Assembly (NCBI GenBank): GCA_937921485.1 | Contig: CAKZSV010000007.1 | Location: 1-64,000, forward strand | Direction of reading: 5' to 3' | Length of the DNA stretch: 64,000 nucleotides | Source: an uncultured bacterium | GTDB taxonomy: Bacteria > Spirochaetota > UBA4802 > JAGODF01 | In this document: piece by piece, positions 10,231 to 18,429 of the stretch | How positions within the stretch are numbered: position 1 is the stretch's first letter | Layout of the letters: each line of letters starts with the position of its first letter | The notes under the pieces: generated by a model | The model's database searches: none | Seen by the model: the letters and a program-made list of their open reading frames with translations, nothing else | Told to the model about the DNA's origin: nothing | Position numbers and translations under genes: made by a program

Positions 10231-10659
10231 ATGAAAAAGGCAATTTTCATTTTAGCAATGATTCTTTCGATAGCGTGTATTGCGCAGTCCCGGGTATATG
10301 CCGGACAATTCGGCGAGCTGCTCATTGAGCTTGAAACGAGCGTGTTTTATTCCGTACAGTCTGCAGAATGGCGCAGCCGCCGGGATGCGTGGATTGCCGA
10401 CGTTCGGGCGGCGGGAGATAATATTGCCTCGCTCAAACGTCTGCTGGTTGAATTTGAAACGCACCTGAATTACAGCGCACAGGCTCCAGTGTGGCGCAAT
10501 CGCCGGGCCCAGTGGCTGCAGAACGTGAATAGCGCACGCACAATTCACGAGCTTGCGCAGCAACTGATTGTATGCGAAACAGCCATTGGCTATAGCGCCC
10601 AGGCGGCTGCGTGGCGTTCGAGAAGACCCGGCTGGCTTTCGCGTGTGAGGGCGCTGTGA
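10231..10659 (+). CDS. secreted hypothetical protein with three internal ~36-aa repeats
   Basis: Signal peptide MKKAIFILAMILSIACIAQSRVYAG; repeated L(L/V)x(E)xETxxxYSxQxxxWRxRRxxW unit. Confidence 0.75.
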   Translation: MKKAIFILAMILSIACIAQSRVYAGQFGELLIELETSVFYSVQSAEWRSRRDAWIADVRAAGDNIASLKRLLVEFETHLNYSAQAPVWRNRRAQWLQNVNSARTIHELAQQLIVCETAIGYSAQAAAWRSRRPGWLSRVRAL

Positions 10660-10688
10660 GGCTGGCAGGATATAATTGAATTACGATT

Positions 10689-11804
10689 TTATCCTATATA
10701 GTGATACAAATAGCATTTTATCTTCCCATTGTAGAGTTTGCGGTTTTTATTTGCTTTTCTGCCGAAGTGTTCCTGAAAGTGTTCGTGCGGCGTGAATATG
10801 AAAAACGACCATCCTTCTAATTTTTCATAAAGATTTCCGAGCTCGCGGTAAATCTTTTCCGCTTCCTGTATGTCGCCTATACGCTCTCCGTAAGGGGGAT
10901 TTACAATGAGGAATCCATTTTTCTTCCTGGTGCTGAATTCTGCGAGCGGTTTCTTCTGAAACACAATACAGTCTGAAACACCGGCATTTGCTGCATTGTC
11001 CCGAGCTTTGTTGAAAACTTTCGTATCGATATCGGACGCAAAGATGGCGGGAATGCTGTCGCTGATTTCAGCACGGGCTTTTTCACGCGCGGTCTTCCAA
11101 ACTTTTTTGGGTATAAACGGCCACTCTTCGGCTATGAAACCGCGATTCATGCCCGGAGCGATGTTTCTGGCTATAAGGGCAGCTTCAATGGGGAAGGTGC
11201 CTGAGCCGCAGAGCGGGTCGGCGAAGACGCTGTCTGCTTTCCATCTGCTGAGTTTGATGATGGCAGCCGCAAGAGTTTCCCGAAGCGGCGCCTCTCCTCC
11301 AGCTGTTCTATATCCACGCTTGTGAAGTCCTGCCCCGCTGGTATCGATGGTGAGCGATGCGGTATCTTTAAGAAGTGAGATTTCTATGCGGAAAAGTGGG
11401 CCATCTTCCTCAAACCAGTTTTTTCTGTATTTCCGCTTCATTGCCTCGACGATAGCCTTCTTTACTATTGACTGGCAGTCGGGAACGCTGTAGAGTGTTG
11501 ACCGGATCGATTTACCAGTGACGTGCATTTTCGCGTTCTGCGGCAGGAAATCTTCCCAATGAACCGCCCGTGTCCCCTGGAAAAGCTCTTCGAAATCTTT
11601 CGCTTCAAATTTCGCAACTTCCCAGAGAATCCGCTCGGCTGTGCGGACATGGATATTGCAGCGCACCGCGTCGGTAAAATCACCAGGGAAGGTAACTTTC
11701 CCATTTTCCGTTTCAAGATTATCGTAGCCAAGATCGCGCAGTTCCTTTGCCACTACCGATTCGATGCCGAATGCCGAAGTCGCGACGAGTCGTAGATATG
11801 CCAT
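10689..11804 (-). CDS. THUMP domain class I SAM-dependent RNA methyltransferase (RlmL-N/YpsC-like)
   Basis: N-terminal THUMP-type region; DPLCGSGTFPIEAALIARNIAPG and IVNPPYGERIGD motifs. Confidence 0.92.
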   Translation of the reverse strand: MAYLRLVATSAFGIESVVAKELRDLGYDNLETENGKVTFPGDFTDAVRCNIHVRTAERILWEVAKFEAKDFEELFQGTRAVHWEDFLPQNAKMHVTGKSIRSTLYSVPDCQSIVKKAIVEAMKRKYRKNWFEEDGPLFRIEISLLKDTASLTIDTSGAGLHKRGYRTAGGEAPLRETLAAAIIKLSRWKADSVFADPLCGSGTFPIEAALIARNIAPGMNRGFIAEEWPFIPKKVWKTAREKARAEISDSIPAIFASDIDTKVFNKARDNAANAGVSDCIVFQKKPLAEFSTRKKNGFLIVNPPYGERIGDIQEAEKIYRELGNLYEKLEGWSFFIFTPHEHFQEHFGRKANKNRKLYNGKIKCYLYHYIG

Positions 11805-11890
11805 GGTATTTTCCCTAAATACTATTTGACCTTACGGACGAAGCCGCAGTTACTTGAACCATTCATCTCATTTCTGGTATGCGGCAAACC

Positions 11891-13030
11891 ATGAAAACTC
11901 AGACGAAACTACAAAACAGGCTTTTATATGTCTCTCTCTTTTGTATGATGGCAATATCTTTTTTTATAGGTTTCCTGCATCCTTTTCTTTCAAGTGATAA
12001 TCTGAATGTGCACCGGTTGCATGTGTTTCTTTTTAACCTCTGTGCCGGAGGGGTGCTTCTGCTGCGGTATTCCATTGCGCCAGGGCAAAGTATCATGCCA
12101 TCGTTCTTTTTTATTATTTCGATCATCTTCACCATAAGCGCGGCACTGAGCCGATATCCGTTTGCAATCGCATCGGCCTTTGCCTGCGCAGTAATTGTCG
12201 AAAGAGTTCGTTTTGAAAGATTTCCATTATTCCCTGTCGATTTTTTCAGAAGGGATGTTCCTGTTTCCGTGAAATTTCATCATGCGGCGCTTCTCTGCCT
12301 TTCAATCGCCCTTCTCGCATCAGCTTTTTCTATGATTGCGCGCATGCGAGGCATTCCACTGCCTCCAAAAATGACCATCGATATCTTTTTTCTTGGTTTT
12401 TCATTTCCTGTTTCCCTCATCACCATGTCGCTTCTCTTTTTAAATATTTCGAATACCCGAGAGGGATCCGAATCATTTTCACGCCAGTTTGTTTTCTGGG
12501 CGGTCAACCTCGGCGTGATCATTTTTTTTGTGTGTATTTTGGCCGGGTGGGCATATCCCCAAATTATTATTGCCGCATTGCTGTTTCTGCCAGTGGGGAT
12601 CATGTTCTGGAGCTTTATTAAATGGTATAATCGAGACAGTTCTTTCCAGATGTTTTTTTCAGGAATGATGTTTTTTCTGATAAGCGCTATTTCAGGTCTT
12701 GCATATATTGTGGTAAAATATTCGTATTTCGGAAGCAGCTCACATCTTCAAAAGTACCTGCTCGAACTTCACCGGTATGTTTCGCTGTACGGCTGGAATC
12801 AGGCCGGGATGCTGTTGCTGCTACAAAAAACCGGTTTCCGAATCCCGCGGCTTAATCTGGCGTCATTAATATGTCACTGGCTTGCAGTTGTAATTTTTGC
12901 ACCCTGTGCCTTCTTTTGTCGGATATGTGGACTTATTGCGTCAATCCTTTATGCAGCGTTCTTTGTAATTGCTTTACGTAAAACAGGTGATAAATCTAAT
13001 TCTTTTCCGAAACCTTTTTATCATCGGTAA
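11891..13030 (+). CDS. polytopic membrane protein, hypothetical
   Basis: Long ORF with many hydrophobic segments; no family recognised. Confidence 0.7.
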   Translation: MKTQTKLQNRLLYVSLFCMMAISFFIGFLHPFLSSDNLNVHRLHVFLFNLCAGGVLLLRYSIAPGQSIMPSFFFIISIIFTISAALSRYPFAIASAFACAVIVERVRFERFPLFPVDFFRRDVPVSVKFHHAALLCLSIALLASAFSMIARMRGIPLPPKMTIDIFFLGFSFPVSLITMSLLFLNISNTREGSESFSRQFVFWAVNLGVIIFFVCILAGWAYPQIIIAALLFLPVGIMFWSFIKWYNRDSSFQMFFSGMMFFLISAISGLAYIVVKYSYFGSSSHLQKYLLELHRYVSLYGWNQAGMLLLLQKTGFRIPRLNLASLICHWLAVVIFAPCAFFCRICGLIASILYAAFFVIALRKTGDKSNSFPKPFYHR

Positions 13031-13466
13031 AGCTTGTAATTGATCGTAAAAATTCCTTTGTTTTTTTTATTTCATCTGCCACAGCTTCTTCATTGCCGTA
13101 TCGGTAAAGATTGATTATGGTTGTTTCTGAAAGCTGTTTTGAAAGTTGCCGGGAGCTTGCAACGAGGACCTTGATTTCCGGCGAAAGCTTCGGATCGATT
13201 ACCGAAAATGACGGATACTTTTTCTCAAGCTCTCTAAATGCGGTATGCAATGTGCCCAGTTCCGCGTTTAATTCCCGCATTGCCGAGGCGACTTCTTCTG
13301 ATTTTGTTGCTTTTTTAACTGATGAAATATATTTTTCCTGTACCGCGACGAGCTGTGAAAGCACTTCGGCAACGTCTCGATACTGTTCCTGGCCGATTGT
13401 GATGACGGGAAAGCATACGAGTGCACCAACGAGGAATATGAAAAATTTTTGTATGTGCCGCGCCAT
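12996..13466 (-). CDS. secreted hypothetical protein
   Basis: Signal peptide-like N-terminus MARHIQKFFIFLVGALVCFPVITIG; similar in pattern to the 13532..13954 product. Confidence 0.65.
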   Translation of the reverse strand: MARHIQKFFIFLVGALVCFPVITIGQEQYRDVAEVLSQLVAVQEKYISSVKKATKSEEVASAMRELNAELGTLHTAFRELEKKYPSFSVIDPKLSPEIKVLVASSRQLSKQLSETTIINLYRYGNEEAVADEIKKTKEFLRSITSFTDDKKVSEKN

Positions 13467-13486
13467 ACGAATATAGATGCGAAAAA

Positions 13487-13520
13487 GGCCTTTATGAATA
13501 CTGCATCACAAAGGCCTTTC
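13487..13520 (-). terminator. probable rho-independent terminator downstream of 13532..13954
   Basis: On the minus strand GAAAGGCCTTT...AAAGGCCTTTTTC, inverted repeat followed by a T run. Confidence 0.6.
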
Positions 13521-13531
13521 GCGGGCAATGA

Positions 13532-13954
13532 TTATAACGAAGCGCGTTTGCCGACCAGTTCGTTCCAGGCGGAAAGAAGATTGGCGTCATTCGGATATTT
13601 TTCCATAGCCGGAATAAGCACGCTATCGATTTTTTCTTCAAGGCCTGCCGAACGTTCCAGAATCTTATTCACATCTTCCGGATGAGGGCCCCTATCCGTG
13701 AGCTGGGGATATTTCACGAAAAGATCAGCCCTCTTTGTCTTAAAGGTGTCAATACTTGTCGCATATGCTTTGATGGCATTCCCCAGGGCTTCAGCCGATG
13801 GTGCAGTCTGTGCTTCGCTGATGAGCTTTTCTTTCGCCGAAATAAGTTCTGAGAGGGCCGATTTATACGCGCTGTAATGAGCGTTGCCGCAACCGGCGAA
13901 AATAACCATGGCAAAAAGGGTCATGATTACACCGACAAAAAAACGTTTTTTCAT
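13532..13954 (-). CDS. small lipoprotein, hypothetical
   Basis: MKKRFFVGVIMTLFAMVIFAGCGN lipobox; helical remainder. Confidence 0.75.
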   Translation of the reverse strand: MKKRFFVGVIMTLFAMVIFAGCGNAHYSAYKSALSELISAKEKLISEAQTAPSAEALGNAIKAYATSIDTFKTKRADLFVKYPQLTDRGPHPEDVNKILERSAGLEEKIDSVLIPAMEKYPNDANLLSAWNELVGKRASL

Positions 13955-14104
13955 TGTGCTGCTCCTTAGTAAATGTTATTAAACCCGGGTAGTGGATCAA
14001 TTATGGTCGAAAAGACCTTTGCCTGCCGGATTATCGTTTCCGGAAAAACGCTGCGATGCTAAAGAGTCTTGTCTGGAAGTCAAGGAATTTTCTTAAAGGC
14101 GCGC

Positions 14105-16111
14105 TTATTTTCGTCCGAAATGACGCATGCCGTGAAATGCGGTATTGCTTTTTATGCTCGCATTATAGTCTTCCAGAATCCTGGCCTGATATGAATGGAA
14201 AAACATCATTGCTTCTTTCTGCTCGGAAAATTGTTCACAGGGAAGCTTATGTAATTCGGCATAATCGATATTCAGGTTGAAAGCCCAGCATTTTTTATCC
14301 TTGAATGAATACTGGACTTTAATTTTATTCGTGCTGATGGTAGTGATGGTGTTTTCGTTTCCAAAGAGAAAAATGTATTTTCGCTTTGGGCGTCCGCGGA
14401 GAACTGATTCACCCTGTATGAGCTTATCGTTATAGCGTATTCCCATCGCATCAAGCAGTGTGGGAACAATGTCGGCGTGCGTGGTGGGGAAGGTGATTGT
14501 AGTCGGCCTGAACAGGCGCGGTTGATAGAGAAGCGCGGGTACGCTGAAGTTTTCGTTATAGCTGTCGCGCGAATGCACCCAGACGCCGGGATGCTGATTG
14601 AATGCTTCACTGTGGTCGCTGACGATGACCACGATGGTTTTATCAATCAGTTTGGCTTCCTCGAGATACGTGAAGATTCTGCGAATCTGGCTATCCAGCA
14701 TTCTGATATTGTTGTAATACCTGTTCAGCCGACTGCTCGTATCTTTGAAGATTTTATATTCATCGCCGTAATCGACATACGGCCAGTGGGCGGCGAAGCT
14801 GTAATAGACAGCTAAAAACGGCCGGTCCCTGGATTTTTTCAGCCGCTCAAGAAAAAAGCTCACCGCATCGATATCGTTCTTGCCGTAGGTGTCTTTCACC
14901 ACGCGGGCGGGTATTTCTTTGTAGCCGTATATTTCCTTGAAGCCGGAATTCTGCAAGAAACCCTTTGGGAAAAACCAGTCTAAAGAACCGGGAGTCACAA
15001 AAAACGCGTCATAAGACTCACCCAAAAAGGTTTTCAAAGAAGGGACTACAACATCCGGTTTTGTGCAGAACATCTGCACCCGAGGTGAAGGATAAAGCCC
15101 GCTCAGCATGGAAAAGATGGAGCGCGGGCTTGTGTTGCCGGTTGAATAGTGAAAATTGAAATAAAGTCCTTTTTCTGTGAGCTCTTTGAAAAACGGCATC
15201 GGGAGAGGGTTGCCGCGGCTGGTGTCAAAGACATATTGCTTCCCGATGCTTTCCATGATGATGTAGATCACATTCCATTTTTCAATCGGGCGCGCAAGAA
15301 GATTGCCGGATGATGGGTGATTTCCAGCATGTATAAACCGCGGATCGATAAGCGCGACTGATTTCATTTGATCGGAGGTATCCGATGCCGCAGTGGCTGA
15401 AGAATCACTGCTATTCCAATTATTTGGTTCAAAAAAACTTATGAATGTGTACTGAACCGGAGGCTTTGATATGGCTGCATCAATACTGATGCCGCTTGCG
15501 AGTGACAGAACCGGGTATATGAGCAGTGCGCCCAGAAAGAAAAGAAAAGCACCGCCGGCGCGCCAAATAGTATATTTTTCTCCGATTATATACAGAAAAA
15601 AAACGGCAATTGGTATCACAAAAAAAAGCGCATCGGCAGGTGAAAGAAAGCGAGCCGCTTCTTCCATCCGGGTGGTGGCGAGCGCTTCTAAAAGCAGGTC
15701 CCTGGTGAAGCCGGTATTCATCGAAACCCAGAAATGGTAGCTGGTGTTGTAGAGAAAGGACATCAGAAGCAAAACAACCGCACCTTTTGTGAGTGCAAGG
15801 ATGCGTATGAATTTTTTCTGCAAAATTCGGTGAAAGGGTATACAAAGCACGAAAATTACGACGGAAAAAACGAGTGCGAAAATCGCTTCATTGAAAAGGC
15901 CTTTGAAAAAAAGGATGATGGGATGCGCGGAGATTGTGAAAGCGCTGTCAACGTTGATCAAATAGAGAATGCGGAGCCGATACACAAAACCAAGAGATAA
16001 AAGCGCAGCAAAAATGCCTGAAGAAAAAATAAATGCATTTCTATAGGGGCAGTCAATACAATTTCGAAGCCTTTTGAATGCATTCTTTATTTGCAGCATA
16101 ATGTTTCTCAT
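14105..16111 (-). CDS. LTA synthase/sulfatase-fold membrane protein
   Basis: N-terminal TM helices; WNVIYIIMESIGKQY, NTSPRSIFSMLSGLYPSP, IVVIVSDHSEAF alkaline phosphatase superfamily motifs. Confidence 0.9.
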   Translation of the reverse strand: MRNIMLQIKNAFKRLRNCIDCPYRNAFIFSSGIFAALLSLGFVYRLRILYLINVDSAFTISAHPIILFFKGLFNEAIFALVFSVVIFVLCIPFHRILQKKFIRILALTKGAVVLLLMSFLYNTSYHFWVSMNTGFTRDLLLEALATTRMEEAARFLSPADALFFVIPIAVFFLYIIGEKYTIWRAGGAFLFFLGALLIYPVLSLASGISIDAAISKPPVQYTFISFFEPNNWNSSDSSATAASDTSDQMKSVALIDPRFIHAGNHPSSGNLLARPIEKWNVIYIIMESIGKQYVFDTSRGNPLPMPFFKELTEKGLYFNFHYSTGNTSPRSIFSMLSGLYPSPRVQMFCTKPDVVVPSLKTFLGESYDAFFVTPGSLDWFFPKGFLQNSGFKEIYGYKEIPARVVKDTYGKNDIDAVSFFLERLKKSRDRPFLAVYYSFAAHWPYVDYGDEYKIFKDTSSRLNRYYNNIRMLDSQIRRIFTYLEEAKLIDKTIVVIVSDHSEAFNQHPGVWVHSRDSYNENFSVPALLYQPRLFRPTTITFPTTHADIVPTLLDAMGIRYNDKLIQGESVLRGRPKRKYIFLFGNENTITTISTNKIKVQYSFKDKKCWAFNLNIDYAELHKLPCEQFSEQKEAMMFFHSYQARILEDYNASIKSNTAFHGMRHFGRK

Positions 16112-16273
16112 GATGTGGGATGTCCTGTAAAATTGCAGGACAAATATGCACTGCCCCCATTGCTGTCAATCATTTGTGCAAGTTTTATTATGCGAAATTT
16201 TTTATTGCTATATTGAAGCAGTTCTTGGTAGATGACTGCATTCAGTGAGTATTGAGGCTAATTCGTTACTACG

Positions 16274-18424
16274 ATGTCGATTTACGGAAAAATCAAATCG
16301 GTGATCAGGGAAAACCGCCCCGCCTTCGGGGGCCCAATGGTGATGTGCGTGTTTTTTCTCTGGGGGCTCGTGAACAATCTTTCCATGTCGTACATGGGAA
16401 ATACAAGCCAGGCGGTGGTTGATTTTATCTTCCAGAACTTTCTTGTATTTATCCTTGGATTTATCGGCAAGATTTTCATTCTCTATTGTATCATCGGTAT
16501 GCTGTTGGGAATTTTTATCCTCGGGGTCGTTCGCGCTTTGCGAAGCCTGCTTTCGCGCGGTGCTTCGCCAATGACTGATTTTTTGTTCGTTTCCCTGTTC
16601 ACCTTTTTGATTGTGATGATGGTGTTTTTGAGAGATATTATCCTCTATCCGCAGGTGTATATAAACAATTTTTATGTGAAAAGCGCATTAATTGCGAAGA
16701 TTTTCGATGCTCTGGCGCATAATGTATCGCCGGCATTTTTTACCATAGCGATTACCGTGATGGTGATTCTTGGTTTTTCGATGACGGTGGCTGTCATGGT
16801 AATGCAACGACGATGGAAATCCGCGGTTTTTTATAGCGGAATAATTTTATCTTCGATAATATTTGTGTATTGCTACACCGCCAGACCATCGCTTTCTGCA
16901 CGCAGTAGTGATGCTGGTCAGCACCCCGATGTGCTCGTCTTAGGGTCGGACGCGCTTCGTCCGGATCATTTCAGCGGATATGGCTATCATCGCGATACCA
17001 CCCCTGCGATCGATTCCCTCATCAGGGAAGGGGTTTCGTTTACGAAAACGTACATTGAGGTGCCGCGCACCTTTCCCTCATGGGTTTCCATTCTCACCGG
17101 ACAGTTTTCAGCTACACACGGCATTCGCCACATGTTCCCAACCTCCCGCGACCTCAACAGGGATTTTAAAAGCATTGTGAAAGTTTTCAGACAAAAAGGG
17201 TACTATACCGCTGTGGTGGGAGATTATGCAGCCGATATTTTTCCCCGCATCGACCTCGGCTTTGAACGGGTGGATGCGCCGTATTTTAATTTCAATACCG
17301 TTATTGAACAGGCTATCCTCGAAAATCATACATTTCTTCTACCCTTTCTGACCGCAAAATGGGGACTTTCACTTTTTGCCTCACTTAGAGATTCGGCCTA
17401 TTTTTGTCCGCCCTACATCGTGCGTGATAAAGTGCTTTCTGAAATTAATCGCGCCGGCAGCCGCCCGTTCTTTATCACTTCGTTTTTTTCCTCGACGCAT
17501 TTCCCGTACGCGCCGCCGCATCCGTATTATTTACGGTATTCAGATCCGAATTATGCAGGGCAGTACAAATATTTCAAGCAGAGGACCATTTCCCTCGATG
17601 GCGACAGCGGTTATGAAAAAGTTAATCCATCCGATGTCGAGCAGATACGTGCGCTGTACGATGGAGGGTTGCGTGCATTCGACGATGCCGTTGGCGAGAT
17701 ACTTGAACAACTAAAAGCGTCGGGGAGGCTCGATACCACTATCATAGTGATACTATCCGATCATGGGGAAAATCTCTACGAAGGAAACCTTGGCATGGGG
17801 CATGGCGAGCACTTCCGGGGGCATTATAGCACCCGGATTCCTTTTATCATCCGGTATCCGAAAGTATTTACGAAAAGAAGTGAATATGCCGGTATCGCGC
17901 GCGCGGTGGATATCGCACCAACGATCCTTGCGCTTGCTGGCGATAAGGGATCCGAATACTCGGAATATATGGAGGGGGTTTCCCTTGTCGATGCGATTGT
18001 ACACAAGCGCGATTTAAAACTCCAGGCATTCGGTGAGACTGGCATCTGGTTTGATAATTCATTTCGCGACGATCTTTTTTTTCAGAAGCTTCGCATTCTC
18101 TATCCGGACATAACGGGAATTTCTGAAATCGCTTTCCACTTTGACAATCAGGTGGTTTTGAACGACGAATATCGGGATTTGATCAATCTGGCCAAGCATC
18201 GCTATGTTTTTGACGGCCGATATAAACTCATTTACATGCCGCTTGTTGATAAAGTTGCGTATGAATTGTACGATAATTCAACTGACCCGGATGAACTTCA
18301 TGAAATCTCGCGATATGAAAATGCGCAGTTTCTCAGAATGAAAAAAATCTTATTTGACTGGATCACTCGCGCTGGTGATGTTCGTGAGAAGCGTGAGCTA
18401 TTTTTTCCATTGGTGCGGTATTGA
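16274..18424 (+). CDS. membrane-anchored sulfatase-fold protein
   Basis: TM N-terminus; VLVLGSDALRPDHFSGYGYHRDTTPAIDSL, PRTFPSWVSILTGQ, IVILSDHGENL. Confidence 0.9.
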   Translation: MSIYGKIKSVIRENRPAFGGPMVMCVFFLWGLVNNLSMSYMGNTSQAVVDFIFQNFLVFILGFIGKIFILYCIIGMLLGIFILGVVRALRSLLSRGASPMTDFLFVSLFTFLIVMMVFLRDIILYPQVYINNFYVKSALIAKIFDALAHNVSPAFFTIAITVMVILGFSMTVAVMVMQRRWKSAVFYSGIILSSIIFVYCYTARPSLSARSSDAGQHPDVLVLGSDALRPDHFSGYGYHRDTTPAIDSLIREGVSFTKTYIEVPRTFPSWVSILTGQFSATHGIRHMFPTSRDLNRDFKSIVKVFRQKGYYTAVVGDYAADIFPRIDLGFERVDAPYFNFNTVIEQAILENHTFLLPFLTAKWGLSLFASLRDSAYFCPPYIVRDKVLSEINRAGSRPFFITSFFSSTHFPYAPPHPYYLRYSDPNYAGQYKYFKQRTISLDGDSGYEKVNPSDVEQIRALYDGGLRAFDDAVGEILEQLKASGRLDTTIIVILSDHGENLYEGNLGMGHGEHFRGHYSTRIPFIIRYPKVFTKRSEYAGIARAVDIAPTILALAGDKGSEYSEYMEGVSLVDAIVHKRDLKLQAFGETGIWFDNSFRDDLFFQKLRILYPDITGISEIAFHFDNQVVLNDEYRDLINLAKHRYVFDGRYKLIYMPLVDKVAYELYDNSTDPDELHEISRYENAQFLRMKKILFDWITRAGDVREKRELFFPLVRY

Positions 18425-18429
18425 CGGTG

